Assembly (NCBI RefSeq): GCF_030767025.1
Contig: NZ_JASITE010000011.1
Location: forward strand, 186,001-250,000
Direction of reading: 5' to 3'
DNA length: 64,000 nt
DNA from: Nocardia sp. CC227C
GTDB lineage: Bacteria; Actinomycetota; Actinomycetes; Mycobacteriales; Mycobacteriaceae
Shown here: positions 8,934 through 17,466 of the stretch, piece after piece
How the letters are laid out: each line of letters opens with the position of its first letter
Position numbering within the stretch: the stretch's first letter is position 1
Made by a program: the position numbers and the translations under genes
The notes under the pieces: generated by a model
Databases searched by the model: none
Seen by the model: the letters and a program-made list of their open reading frames with translations, nothing else
Told to the model about the DNA's origin: nothing

Positions 8934-9665
8934 CTATATGCCGCGCACGCGAGCATAGGAAGGGTATCTGCTCGCTAACACTGCATCGAACGCGGATACG
9001 CGCTCAAATGAATCCCAATGATGAAACTCAGACCGACTCAGATACCATTGCATCAGGTCCGCAACAGCTTCAGGCCTATCGTTTGCCACTCCCAGAGTCG
9101 CAACTCCCCTCAAACGGGTCGGATCTGGATTGAGCGTATCAACACGCATAGGATTTCCTTGTGTGGCGAGAGAGAAAGGCTTATCCAGTGAACCCCGATC
9201 GTCAAACCATCGCGCGGCAGGACCGTGAACATAGTCCATAAACTTGCTTACCATATAATCCAAGCTAGCTTCGGAACCGACATACAGGCGACAATAGACA
9301 TCATTAGGATCATCGAAGTACCCGAATGTTGCCACATCGATCTCAGCATTTCGAAAGCCACTCTGCGGTACAATCTCCGCTATCTCACCCACGAATGGCG
9401 ATCCAATCCATGCCAGTCCGCGCACAGCCACGCGTTTAGACTCTCGAACGAGAGTCACCTCTACAGCCTCAGTCATTCCATCGACCGGACTGCTCGGCAT
9501 GGAGAACCAGAACCGCCTCACCTCGAGGAGGCGCCCCCTACCTTCCGCGACTGGCCGACCGTCGAGCGGAGCGGATATCTCGAAGCCAGCGTCAACCATA
9601 GCCCCGGACAACCGCAGACCTACTAGCTTCATCAAGCGCGAGGAATAGCTACTCACCTTGCTCAC
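8934..9665 (-). CDS. hypothetical protein, tandem paralog A
   Basis: A 243-residue protein of unknown function. It is paralogous to the gene just upstream (9740-10477): both end with a shared pattern, here MQWYLSRSEFHHWDSFERV followed by SAFDAVLASRYPSYARVR, and both contain a central FGYF/FGFF...DYMVSKFM/DYAVSEYM block with GPxxxWF. It starts at GTG 9665 or GTG 9656. Base composition is clearly lower in GC than in the core genes, suggesting acquisition. Neighbours suggest a two-gene duplicated module downstream of a tail-like operon. No catalytic motif is recognised; an immunity or structural role is speculation. Confidence 0.65.
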   Translation of the reverse strand: MSKVSSYSSRLMKLVGLRLSGAMVDAGFEISAPLDGRPVAEGRGRLLEVRRFWFSMPSSPVDGMTEAVEVTLVRESKRVAVRGLAWIGSPFVGEIAEIVPQSGFRNAEIDVATFGYFDDPNDVYCRLYVGSEASLDYMVSKFMDYVHGPAARWFDDRGSLDKPFSLATQGNPMRVDTLNPDPTRLRGVATLGVANDRPEAVADLMQWYLSRSEFHHWDSFERVSAFDAVLASRYPSYARVRGI

Positions 9666-9739
9666 CCGATTCAGAACCGGGTCCGGTTACGTTCGCGAAG
9701 AAGAGCGTATCCTATTGCACACCTCATCGTGTACCTCAA

Positions 9740-10477
9740 CTAATCAACAGCTGTACGCGCTAGAGCGTACGCGGGGAAGCGGTTACTAATTGCGATATCA
9801 AAAGCAACGGCACGATCAATAGAATCCCATTTATGAAATCTGTCATGGCGAAGATACCAGTCCATAAGTGCAACTGCATCCGATGCCAATTCATTCAGAA
9901 GAAGCAGCACAACAGTTGCGCGTATTCTGACAGGGTTCGGACTATTCTGATCCAGGCTTTGGACGGTTGCGGTCCGTGCAGTCGCGAGCAGTTCAGAGGA
10001 GCTACTATACCGAGAAAACCACTGCTCGACAGGGCCGCGAAGGAGTCGCATATACTCACTCACAGCGTAATCTGGGTCAGCACCGACTGGTATCTCGCCA
10101 GGGTCTAGCGTCCGTTCAAAGAAACCGAAGTTGACGGACTCCAGTCGACCAAGAGGCCAACTACCTCTACTCAACGCCTCGGCAGGAAGCTCCTGCAGGA
10201 TATCTTGTGCCGCCTTTGACACGACCCAAGCACCGGCGGTAATACCCATCCCAAACCTTCCGTTGCGCTGGATGTGGGCGTTAACTGCGGCCGTCAACTG
10301 CGGTACACCATCGACGATCCTGGCAAACCAAACAGAAGCCTCCGACGAAGAGTTGGTCCCGCACCCAGCAGCGGCTACGCCATCCAGCGGGTTCGATGGA
10401 GTGAAGCCCTCAGTAGCCAATGCATCGGTTAGTTGACCGACGATCTGTCGGATCAACTGTGTGCTATTACTCGTCAT
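9740..10477 (-). CDS. hypothetical protein, tandem paralog B
   Basis: A 245-residue homolog of the following gene. Shared features are ESVNFGFFERTLDPGEIP, DYAVSEYMRLLRGPVEQWFSR and the C-terminal LMDWYLRHDRFHKWDSIDR then AVAFDIAISNRFPAYALAR. I prefer ATG 10477 (MTSNSTQLIRQIVGQ) over the TTG at 10501 because GATGGAA precedes it. The third codon positions and overall bases are poorer in GC than in the flanking core genes. The pair probably arose by tandem duplication. The function is unknown. It lies 66 bp after the preceding gene on the same strand. Confidence 0.65.
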   Translation of the reverse strand: MTSNSTQLIRQIVGQLTDALATEGFTPSNPLDGVAAAGCGTNSSSEASVWFARIVDGVPQLTAAVNAHIQRNGRFGMGITAGAWVVSKAAQDILQELPAEALSRGSWPLGRLESVNFGFFERTLDPGEIPVGADPDYAVSEYMRLLRGPVEQWFSRYSSSSELLATARTATVQSLDQNSPNPVRIRATVVLLLLNELASDAVALMDWYLRHDRFHKWDSIDRAVAFDIAISNRFPAYALARTAVD

Positions 10478-10543
10478 TGCATTCCATCTCGGGTTGGCCA
10501 ACTCAACTCTATACCAATGACCGCAGCTGGCGAAGTTGGAAGT

Positions 10544-11209
10544 TCACACGTATAGATGGGATCGATACGTGTTAGCGCTCAACTCCTCGGCTTGACTGGA
10601 CAGACTGGGATCAACCGTCGGCATCGAGATATTGACAGTCATCGATTGATTGGTCGCACTCGGGAATAGAGACCCACCCAGCTGGCCTGCCGCATCTGAC
10701 ACGTTCTTGAGAAACGATAGTGCTGGAGCGCCTTCTCCAAGAGATCGCTGCGAAATGTAAGACCCACTGATGCCATCCACCAGCGGCCTAGCAACATGGC
10801 GCGTTGGCAGCTCACCGGCACCTATCAGACTATCATTCAGCGTCTGCAGACTCGGAGCTAGATTTCGAACTAGTTCAAGCGCCTGATGCCGGGACTGATA
10901 ATGCACAGAAGCCAGATAGTCGCCGGAATTGAATGCGCGCCGAGCCGCCTCGGCGTTGAGCTGAGAAAATGCAGTCAGCGCCGAATCACGCCATTCTGGA
11001 TTGTTTATTGTGCCATCAACCAACGGGCCGAGTATCAACGGGTCGTCCGCAGCCCGCTGGAGCACGCTATCCGACGGCGCCCATTCATTGTTCCACCTGA
11101 TTGTCTCCACGCGATCGATAACAACATCATCCAGATCAAATTCATAGCGTTCCAACTCACTTGCTAGATCTGGATTTTTCGCTAGATCTAGCTGAAGGTT
11201 CCTGCCCAC
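10544..11209 (-). CDS. phage-tail-associated hypothetical protein
   Basis: A 221-residue protein starting at GTG 11209, overlapping the 3' end of the minor-tail-like gene by 22 nt, which implies translational coupling. The N-terminus contains ERYEFDLDDVVIDRVETIRW and RWNNEWAPSDSVLQRAADD. The C-terminus has NQSMTVNISMPTVDPSLSSQ, close to the TVNISM string near the end of the tape-measure-like protein upstream. GC content is lower than in core genes. It probably belongs to the tail-derived operon as a distal tail or tail-tip-linked component; this is inferred from position and the shared motif. Confidence 0.6.
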   Translation of the reverse strand: MGRNLQLDLAKNPDLASELERYEFDLDDVVIDRVETIRWNNEWAPSDSVLQRAADDPLILGPLVDGTINNPEWRDSALTAFSQLNAEAARRAFNSGDYLASVHYQSRHQALELVRNLAPSLQTLNDSLIGAGELPTRHVARPLVDGISGSYISQRSLGEGAPALSFLKNVSDAAGQLGGSLFPSATNQSMTVNISMPTVDPSLSSQAEELSANTYRSHLYV

Positions 11210-11487
11210 GCCTTACGCCACGCGGAATCCACCGACTCCCACGACCGCCCCGCGGCCTCGAAGATGTTCACAGCGAACACGACATCGCGCTTGTTCGTAC
11301 GGAAACCACCGAACGACGACCCGACCTGAAACGCCGACTGATTCCAAATCGTCGTCACCGGAGCGTCATACAGCCCGCTCGGCGACGTAGCCAACTCCAC
11401 ACCCTCGCGACCACGACCTTGACCGGCGATCGTCCACAACGAACCATCAACGCCGGTCACCGTGATCATCGCAGCGTTCGACGCCAC
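11188..11487 (-). CDS. phage minor-tail-like protein, N-terminal-type domain only
   Basis: A 99-residue protein (AAMITVTGVDGSLWTIAGQG...DAPVTTIWNQSAFQVGSSFGG...KRDVVFAVNIFEA...WRKAW). It resembles the first domain of actinobacteriophage minor tail proteins encoded just after the tape measure. Phage versions are several hundred residues long; here the frame stops right after SAWRKAWAGTFS, so the gene is truncated or reduced to one domain. The start GTG 11487 has GAGG 7 nt upstream. It follows the tape-measure-like gene by 34 bp, which is the usual phage order. No head or lysis genes accompany it. Confidence 0.65.
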   Translation of the reverse strand: MASNAAMITVTGVDGSLWTIAGQGRGREGVELATSPSGLYDAPVTTIWNQSAFQVGSSFGGFRTNKRDVVFAVNIFEAAGRSWESVDSAWRKAWAGTFS

Positions 11488-11521
11488 AGATTCACCTCAA
11501 TCCAAGAAATAGATACCGCCA

Positions 11522-12883
11522 CTACGAATGGGACAATTCCCACTGCAAGGCAAGAACTTTCAATCTGCCGATGATGTCCTCCTGATTGGACATCGAAATA
11601 TTCACTGTGGCGGGCTGTCCCGAAGGAACAGCGCCACCGTAGCCATTCGCGGCACTCGACCGGCTACGCTCCGACCGCGACGCCAGCATCTTCTGCAGGA
11701 AGAATGGGTCCGCGTTGAGAGCCTGTAGGAACGGCCGATTCACCGCCGTCGAGCGGGCATTCATCACGAACTCGCCATCGGACAACCAGGCCGGGATCTT
11801 GTCACCGATCGACGAGCCCGCACCCCGAACATCGCCACCATTTGCGTAGACAGGAGCCTTGGGAGCGTTGCCGACCGGTCCGGCCTCCGCGAACGGCTGA
11901 TCGATTGTCAGGTCGACCGAGGGCGCGCCCCGCATGGCCCGGGGGTCTGGCTCGATGGTGCGTTGGAAAGGCGCGATGGCCTTTTCGCCGACTCCGATGT
12001 CTCGGTTGACCCACAAGCCCGCATTCGGGCCTACCTTCTCATTGTCGATGATCGCCGGGGCCGGTAGTACCGCGATCGTGTGCTTGTTGCCATTTGGAGC
12101 ATGCTGGTAGATCTCCATCCAGGGGTACTTTGTGACCGTCCCGTCGACCGTGGCTCCGGTAGAACCGGGTGTGCCGGCCACACCGTGCCCCGGTGTGACA
12201 ACGATGTCGCCGTTCACTGTGCCCAGCGTCGGTGACACGCTAGGCACGAAGGCGTCGTGGCCGCTGTATCTGATGCGAACCGAGCCGTCCTCGGCCTGCC
12301 ATACCTGAGCTTCTGGAACAGCAGATTGCGCACGAACGGCCTCGCCGTCCTCGAGTTCGATCGAGGGGTTTTGGCGGATGATTACAGCGCCGTTCTTATA
12401 GTCCACATACATCGTCATCCGGGTGTGTTCCGGATCGAAATCAGCCTGGGGACCGCGATCATCGCCCGAGTTGTACTTCCGGGTGAACCAATTCAGCACT
12501 TGGTCTTCACGGATGAAGGCTCCAATACGAACTACCCCCTGTCCTTCGACCGGGTTGATTCGCACGACACGAATCTCGGGGTCGGCACCCATGTACTTCG
12601 GGTCATAGCTGCGAGGGTTGAGCGCGTAGGCGGTCTCCCAGTCCACCGCGTCCACCGGCAAGCGCCCGAACATCGCCTTGAACGCATCGCGCGAGGCAAT
12701 ACGTCGTGGGTCCTCGTCGATTAACGATGTTCCATCGACACTCGGAATCCGAGTGCTGGAGTCCAAGAACGATCGGACGCCGCCAATCAGTCGATCGATA
12801 GGAGCAATGACAGGTTGGATGAGGTCGGTCAACGAGGGACCGATAGGTGGTGTACCAGCTGAATTATCAGTTATTTTCGTCAC
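11522..12883 (-). CDS. short tape-measure-like phage tail protein
   Basis: A 453-residue protein whose C-terminal third carries the tape-measure tail-end signature: GGDVRGAGSSIGDKIPAWLSDGEFVMNARSTAV, then QATVNISM-like text and a final helical segment. The N-terminal and central parts (FKAMFGRLPVDAVDWE; HTRMTMYVDYKNGAVIIRQNPS) are not the long coiled helices of a real tape measure. It therefore looks like a fusion or a heavily shortened version. GTG 12883 is the most likely start; the longer frame to 13336 runs antisense through the lipoprotein gene. It is followed directly by the minor-tail-like gene. Confidence 0.65.
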   Translation of the reverse strand: MTKITDNSAGTPPIGPSLTDLIQPVIAPIDRLIGGVRSFLDSSTRIPSVDGTSLIDEDPRRIASRDAFKAMFGRLPVDAVDWETAYALNPRSYDPKYMGADPEIRVVRINPVEGQGVVRIGAFIREDQVLNWFTRKYNSGDDRGPQADFDPEHTRMTMYVDYKNGAVIIRQNPSIELEDGEAVRAQSAVPEAQVWQAEDGSVRIRYSGHDAFVPSVSPTLGTVNGDIVVTPGHGVAGTPGSTGATVDGTVTKYPWMEIYQHAPNGNKHTIAVLPAPAIIDNEKVGPNAGLWVNRDIGVGEKAIAPFQRTIEPDPRAMRGAPSVDLTIDQPFAEAGPVGNAPKAPVYANGGDVRGAGSSIGDKIPAWLSDGEFVMNARSTAVNRPFLQALNADPFFLQKMLASRSERSRSSAANGYGGAVPSGQPATVNISMSNQEDIIGRLKVLALQWELSHS

Positions 12884-13009
12884 ACTTGCTTCAATTCCTG
12901 AGTTGACCGAGAGTGAGTGGACTGGCCCCCGAGCCCAGTCGGCATGCGAACCGCCGTGGGTGCAGATTCGTTGGCTGCGATAGCATCTCGAGCGCGAAAG
13001 GTGGCACTG

Positions 13010-13609
13010 ATGTCTCGAGTTCTTGCCGTGGCAGCAGTTTTCACGACGTTGGTCACGGCCGCGTGCGGTCAGAATGCGCGCGCTGGTGATGACGCGTCCA
13101 TTGACCCGAAATGGACTCGGATGCCAGAGGTCACGTCCGTCAGTGAGTTTCCCGTAGACCCGACCCTGACCGAGGCTCTCGCGCAACAGAAGGCGGTAGA
13201 CCTTCTCTCCGAGGCGCTCGGCGCCTCCCCGCACGAGCTGTCCCTGGTCCTCGGCGATCAATGGAATGGCGACCCCCTCGACCCACGACTTGTCGGCGCC
13301 TGCATCTTCGGTAGCGATAATCCCGACGACCCGCAACGCCTACTGATCGACTACCTGGTAGTAGGTCAGACCCGCCCTCCTACGGACTACCTCGTCGACT
13401 TTGCGCGAGGATGGTCGGAACTCGGCTGGGAAGTTCGCACCAACCCCGCCAACCGCGCCATTATCCAGGCGATAAGCCCAGATCACTTCATGCTCACCGC
13501 GTCAGTGGCAACCAATGGGGATACCGCCTTCACGATTGCTTCACAGTGTTTCCCTGGCACCAACCGAAACGGTGCGCCGCCTCTACCTGAGACGATTCCG
13601 CATCCATAG
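13010..13609 (+). CDS. putative lipoprotein
   Basis: A 199-residue protein with a lipoprotein-type signal (MSRVLAVAAVFTTLVTAACGQ), Cys at about residue 20 for lipidation, then a mature domain (KAVDLLSEALGASPHELSLVLGDQW; LLIDYLVVGQTRPPTDYLVDFARGW). ATG 13010 has AAAGGTGG at good spacing. It lies on the opposite strand to all the tail-like genes around it, wedged between the tape-measure-like gene and the beta-rich gene. It may therefore be an insertion into the module or an independently regulated partner. The family is not recognised. Confidence 0.75.
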   Translation: MSRVLAVAAVFTTLVTAACGQNARAGDDASIDPKWTRMPEVTSVSEFPVDPTLTEALAQQKAVDLLSEALGASPHELSLVLGDQWNGDPLDPRLVGACIFGSDNPDDPQRLLIDYLVVGQTRPPTDYLVDFARGWSELGWEVRTNPANRAIIQAISPDHFMLTASVATNGDTAFTIASQCFPGTNRNGAPPLPETIPHP

Positions 13610-13705
13610 CGGTTGGTTGGCTCAGCCCACGGGCGCGAACGACGGAACTCAAACCCAGTGCACGTCATGTGGAGTACCGGCCAGCGGTGCGTGGTGTGCT
13701 GTTCG

Positions 13706-14095
13706 TCAGCTCACAAAGACCGAGACATTCAATCCCATGCCAACGGCCTTCCCTTGACCGTTCTGCTGCATCTGAACATCGATGACGTCCCCGGCTCGCA
13801 AAATCGGCTGCGCTGTTATAGGTAGGGAGACAGGTGTTTCCGGGGCGAGGACGGTTCCTTCACCCACGGTGAGGCTGGCGAAGCTTTGAATCGGGACGCC
13901 GTTTCTGAGCTGACGTACGTTGATCGTGATGTTGTCGTTCGGGTCGCCGGTCACAACGGAAAACCCCGGCGGCGCTACCAGTTCGACGTCGGTGACGGTA
14001 TCACCGCTGTAGAACGCGGACGCGTACACGCCGGCCAGGGCGACAACGTCAGCGCCTCCGGCGTCCTGCGCCGGGAGGGTGGCCGTAAAGATCAT
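13706..14095 (-). CDS. phage-associated beta-rich hypothetical protein
   Basis: A 129-residue, strongly beta-strand-like protein (VVALAGVYASAFYSGDTVTDVELVAPPGFSVVTGD; ILRAGDVIDVQMQQNGQG) with no signal peptide or membrane helix. Its ATG overlaps the stop of the chaperone-like gene upstream (TGATG at 14093-14097), so the two are translationally coupled. In siphophages the gene order around the tail chaperone includes beta-sandwich tail or decoration proteins, which would fit. I do not recognise the family from sequence alone. Confidence 0.6.
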   Translation of the reverse strand: MIFTATLPAQDAGGADVVALAGVYASAFYSGDTVTDVELVAPPGFSVVTGDPNDNITINVRQLRNGVPIQSFASLTVGEGTVLAPETPVSLPITAQPILRAGDVIDVQMQQNGQGKAVGMGLNVSVFVS

Positions 14096-14649
14096 CAGTT
14101 CTCCCAGGTGGGTGCGGTGAATTCGTCGATGAGGCGCTGCATCGACCGGTCGCGGTGCTCATCACGAACGATGTCGGCCGCGGTGACCGGGCGAGGCATG
14201 GGTTTGATGGTGGGCGGGTCGCCGCCGGCGGCGGCGATCACCGCGGCCTGGACCCCTTGCAGCGCATCGATGACCGACAGCAGGAGATAGCTGTCGATGG
14301 TGTAGCCCTCGGGTGTCGTCCCACTGGGCTGAGCGGCTTCTTCGTAGAGGTCGAGGGTCGCCTCGGCCTCTTCGGCGGCGACCATCTGTTCGGCGAGTTC
14401 GCGGTCCATGGCCAGTGCGGCCCGATAGTGGGAGCCGTGCGGCAGCCGGTCCTTGAACGCCCAGATGGTGCGCCAGTCACGGGTTCTGATGGTGGCGGGC
14501 CCGAAGCAGTCCCGGACGTCGATGCCGCGCTCGAGCAGGTCGTAGTCGAGCGCGGCACCGAAACGTTCCCAGAACTCTACGAGCCCTGCGATCCCCCCGG
14601 CAGCTCCGAGGAGAGAACTGCACGGCCGCCCCTGCGCGACGGCCAACAC
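14095..14649 (-). CDS. phage tail assembly chaperone-like protein
   Basis: About 184 residues. The N-terminal part GLVEFWERFGAALDYDLLERGIDVRDCFG followed by TRDWRTIWAFKDRLPHGSHYRAAL has the layout of actinobacteriophage tail assembly chaperones (YDLL..G...D, a Trp-rich segment, LP..S). The C-terminal half is charged and ends MQRLIDEFTAP. The start is uncertain: GTG 14649 or TTG 14646 are possible, and no ATG lies near the expected phage start, so the true 5' end may be lost. No -1 frameshift partner gene follows. It begins the tail-like operon. Confidence 0.6.
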   Translation of the reverse strand: MLAVAQGRPCSSLLGAAGGIAGLVEFWERFGAALDYDLLERGIDVRDCFGPATIRTRDWRTIWAFKDRLPHGSHYRAALAMDRELAEQMVAAEEAEATLDLYEEAAQPSGTTPEGYTIDSYLLLSVIDALQGVQAAVIAAAGGDPPTIKPMPRPVTAADIVRDEHRDRSMQRLIDEFTAPTWEN

Positions 14650-14811
14650 AGTGTCTTGGCTGCGACGCACCGATGACCACCCGGCATCGGAAGCGTCCCG
14701 GCTACGTCGTACACGCCGGAGGTGGCATGTGCACCAGATGCCGGAGAGCGCAACAGCGGTCGGCATGAGCTGCCCGCGCGCTCCGGCACGAGCTGGCGAC
14801 GCCGAGCTTGA

Positions 14812-15300
14812 TCATGCCGCTCGGGCGGGTGGCTGCCAGATTCGGCTGCGCAGGTCCGCGCCGCGGATCACCTGGATGCGCCAGGGGGTCAGGCGTAGGA
14901 GGCGTAGTTTGGGGTCGTCGGGGCCGTGCCAGAACTGGCCGAGGTGGTAGCCCGCGCCGCGGGGGCTGGTGCGGCGGTAGAGGTCCCAGACGTGGGATTT
15001 GACGGTTATGTCGTCGACGCCTTCGGCGGTCGCCTCCACCGCCACGGAATTGTTGCCGGGTTTCCAGTAGGAGAAGCTGGTGTGCGGGTTGGCGGCGAGG
15101 TGCTTCTCCTTGATCGGGGTGCGGTAGGTGGCCAGCCAGCCGAGGGGTTCGCCGTCCACCTTCTCCCACACCGGGATCAGGACGCGGGTGCGGGGGCGGT
15201 TGCGGGCGTCGACCGTCACCATGGTGGCGTAGTTGATGGATCCGACGTAGGCGTTGAATTCGCTTTCCAGATCCTCGAATCGATCGACCTTGGCGCTCAT
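14812..15300 (-). CDS. pyridoxamine 5'-phosphate oxidase family (FMN-binding split-barrel) protein
   Basis: A 162-residue split-barrel flavin protein (YVGSINYATMVTVDARNRPRTRVLIPVWE; KEKHLAANPHTSFSYWKPGNNSVAVEATAEG; LRLTPWRIQVIRG). These fit the PNPOx-like superfamily, whose members reduce or oxidise small substrates with FMN or F420. The N-terminal part of the open frame beyond 15300 is antisense noise of the neighbour. Its ATG overlaps the stop of the upstream dehydrogenase (ATGA), so they form an operon. The substrate is unknown; a shared pathway with the imine-reductase-like enzyme is plausible. Confidence 0.85.
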   Translation of the reverse strand: MSAKVDRFEDLESEFNAYVGSINYATMVTVDARNRPRTRVLIPVWEKVDGEPLGWLATYRTPIKEKHLAANPHTSFSYWKPGNNSVAVEATAEGVDDITVKSHVWDLYRRTSPRGAGYHLGQFWHGPDDPKLRLLRLTPWRIQVIRGADLRSRIWQPPARAA

Positions 15301-16178
15301 GAGGCGACTCCCTTCCGGAGAACTTCGATCACACTGGCGAAACTGTCCGCGCCGTGCCCCGATTCCCGGGCGCGCAGCATGGTGGCCTTCAGCAGTTCGG
15401 GCAGGGCGGTGTCGATGTCGCGTGCCGCTTCCTCGTGCAGCACATGGTCGATGGTGGCGATCTGCACGTCCACGGTGGCGTCGTCGCCCGGGTAGCTGCC
15501 CTCGTCCACCTGGGCGGCGTAGCGGGTGAGAAAGGAGTTCACGGTGGCCAGCCAGCGGATCGCGATGGGGGTGAACGCCTGCGCCGTCACCTGTTCCGCG
15601 CCCACCAGGGCGACGCCGTGCAGCCAGCCGGTCATGGTGGACCACATGAGATTCAGCAGCGCCGAGTCGTAGAGGGCGGCGATACCGGCGTCCGCACCGA
15701 GGTACAGCGGATCGCCGAGGGCGGCGAGGGTCTCGCGATGCGGCTCGAACGCCGCCGCGGCACCGCTGTAGAGGAACATCACCTCGGAACTGCCGACCCC
15801 GGGCGGGGTGGTCATGATGCCGCCGTCGAGATAGTCGACACCGCGCGCGCCGAACCACTCGGCGGCCGCGCGGGCCTGTTCGGCACCGCACGAGGTGAGG
15901 TTGACCAGCGCCTTTCCCGCGAGTTCGGCCACGATCGGATCGGTCAGCTCCCGCATCGCCTCCTGGTCGAAGACGCAGACGAGGACCAGCGGGCTGGCCT
16001 CGACCGCCCGGCGCGGGTCGGCCGCGAGCACCGCGCCCCGGTCCACCAGCGCGCGGGCCTTGTGCTCCGACCGGTTCCACACGGTGACCCGGTGGCCCCG
16101 GTCGAGCAGCGCGGCGGCCAGCGCCGAGCCCATCTGGCCCAGACCGAGTACGGTGACGGCCTGCGGTGTGGTGTCCAT
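15297..16178 (-). CDS. NAD(P)-dependent imine reductase / beta-hydroxyacid dehydrogenase-like protein
   Basis: A 293-residue enzyme with an N-terminal Rossmann motif (TVLGLGQMGSALAAALLDRGHRVTVWNRS) and an all-helical C-terminal dimerisation domain containing LLNLMWSTMTGWLHGVALVG. This is the architecture of imine reductases and 3-hydroxyisobutyrate dehydrogenase-like proteins. In the substrate region, DGGIMTTPPGVGSSEVMFLYSG is typical of the imine reductase branch. ATG 16178 has GGGAG upstream. The gene is coupled to the flavin protein and divergent from the GlxA-type regulator, which is its likely controller. Confidence 0.85.
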   Translation of the reverse strand: MDTTPQAVTVLGLGQMGSALAAALLDRGHRVTVWNRSEHKARALVDRGAVLAADPRRAVEASPLVLVCVFDQEAMRELTDPIVAELAGKALVNLTSCGAEQARAAAEWFGARGVDYLDGGIMTTPPGVGSSEVMFLYSGAAAAFEPHRETLAALGDPLYLGADAGIAALYDSALLNLMWSTMTGWLHGVALVGAEQVTAQAFTPIAIRWLATVNSFLTRYAAQVDEGSYPGDDATVDVQIATIDHVLHEEAARDIDTALPELLKATMLRARESGHGADSFASVIEVLRKGVAS

Positions 16179-16304
16179 CTCTTGTCTCCCTTGGATTTTC
16201 GATCGCTTCGTGGATGACCGAGAGCAAGATTCGCAGTCCGCGCCGGAGCCGACCAGTGACACGGATGCCGGGTACCACCAAATTCCTGCCATAGACTGAC
16301 CGGC

Positions 16305-17336
16305 ATGAGCGTCGGTTCCGTAGCCCTGGTCGTTCCCGCCGATATCGGCGTGCCCACCTGGGATCTCTACGAATTGAGCATTCCCGCAACGGTTTTCGGC
16401 AAGCCGCAACCGGACCTGTCCGCGACCTGGTATGAATTGCGACTGTGCGGCACCGGTGATCGGAGCGATCGCGGCTCACCGGGCTTCACACTGCGTACCC
16501 CCTACGGCCTCGAGGGTCTGGCGGGTGCCGACACCGTGATCGTCCCATCGGTGCCGGACGACTGTGTCGATGAAGGAAAGCCGCTGCCACCCAATCTGAT
16601 CGAGGCCCTGCGCGCCGCGCACGCCGCTGGCGCCCGCATGGTCTCGCTGTGCACGGGAGCCTTCGCCCTGGCCGAGGCCGGACTGCTGGACGGCCGCCGC
16701 GCCACCGCGCACTGGATGCACACCGCGGAGCTGGCCCGGCGCTATCCCGAAGTGCGCGTGGATGATTCGGTGCTCTACGTGGACGACGGCGATGTGCTCA
16801 CCAGCGCCGGGATGACCGCCGGCCTCGACCTGTGCCTGCACCTGGTGCGCCGCGATCTCGGCTCCCGGGTGGCGAATCAACTGGCGCGGCGCATGGTGGT
16901 GCCCGCGCACCGGCCGGGCGGTCAGGCCCAGTTCATCGAGGAATCGGTGCCGGAGACCGACGACCGCGCCCTCGCGCCGGTCATGGACTGGGCGCGCACC
17001 CGGCTCGACCAGCCGCTCACCGTCGAGGATCTGGCCCGCCGCGCCGCCGTCAGCCCCCGCACCCTCTACCGCCGCTTCCAGGAGACGACCGGCACCACGC
17101 CGCTGCAATGGCTGTTGAACCAGCGCCTGGCCCGCGCCCGGGTGCTGTTGGAGACCACCCACCTGCCGATCGAGAAGATCGCCGAACTCAGCGGCCTCGG
17201 CACCGCCAACAATCTGCGGCACCATTTCCTCGAGCGCATGGGCGTCTCCCCCGGCGGCTACCGCCGCAGCTTCCCCTGCCAACCCCACGAGACGAACCCG
17301 CACGAGACGAACCCTCACCAGACGAACGTCGCCTGA
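16305..17336 (+). CDS. GlxA-type transcriptional regulator (DJ-1/PfpI + AraC HTH)
   Basis: A 343-residue regulator. Residues 1-190 form a DJ-1/PfpI amidase-like domain (ARMVSLCTGAFALAEAGLLDGRRATAHWMHT, with the nucleophile-elbow cysteine in SLCTG). Residues about 225-325 form an AraC-type double helix-turn-helix (LTVEDLARRAAVSPRTLYRRF; IEKIAELSGLGTANNLRHHF). The family usually senses a small molecule and controls adjacent genes. It diverges from the imine-reductase-like gene across 126 bp. The C-terminus has a short NPHETNPHETNPHQTN repeat. Confidence 0.9.
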   Translation: MSVGSVALVVPADIGVPTWDLYELSIPATVFGKPQPDLSATWYELRLCGTGDRSDRGSPGFTLRTPYGLEGLAGADTVIVPSVPDDCVDEGKPLPPNLIEALRAAHAAGARMVSLCTGAFALAEAGLLDGRRATAHWMHTAELARRYPEVRVDDSVLYVDDGDVLTSAGMTAGLDLCLHLVRRDLGSRVANQLARRMVVPAHRPGGQAQFIEESVPETDDRALAPVMDWARTRLDQPLTVEDLARRAAVSPRTLYRRFQETTGTTPLQWLLNQRLARARVLLETTHLPIEKIAELSGLGTANNLRHHFLERMGVSPGGYRRSFPCQPHETNPHETNPHQTNVA

Positions 17337-17346
17337 AACGCGAAAA

Positions 17347-17373
17347 AGCTCGATCCGGAATCCGGATCGAGCT
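17347..17373 (-). terminator. rho-independent terminator of tRNA-Leu
   Basis: A 13-bp inverted repeat (AGCTCGATCCGGA / TCCGGATCGAGCT) is followed on the minus strand by TTTTT, immediately 3' of the tRNA. It can also block readthrough from the glxA-type gene that converges on it. Confidence 0.75.
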
Positions 17374-17380
17374 CCTCGTC

Positions 17381-17466
17381 TGGTGGGCGAGGGGGGACTT
17401 GAACCCCCACGTCCTTGCGGACACTGGCACCTGAAGCCAGCGCGTCTGCCATTCCGCCACTCGCCC
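17381..17466 (-). tRNA. tRNA-Leu (CAG)
   Basis: An 86-nt class II tRNA. The acceptor stem is GGGCGAG/CTCGCCC, the anticodon stem CTGGC/GCCAG with loop TTCAGGT (anticodon CAG), the variable arm is long (TGTCCGCAAGGAC), and the T arm reads GGGGGTTCAAGTCCCCC. CCA is encoded. It sits just before fhaA, as in mycobacteria. Confidence 0.95.

Noticed and set aside
14812..16479. 555-codon minus-strand ORF joined to the flavin protein
   Set aside because: Only the last 162 residues look like a protein; the rest is an Arg/Gly-rich off-frame reading of the imine-reductase-like gene.
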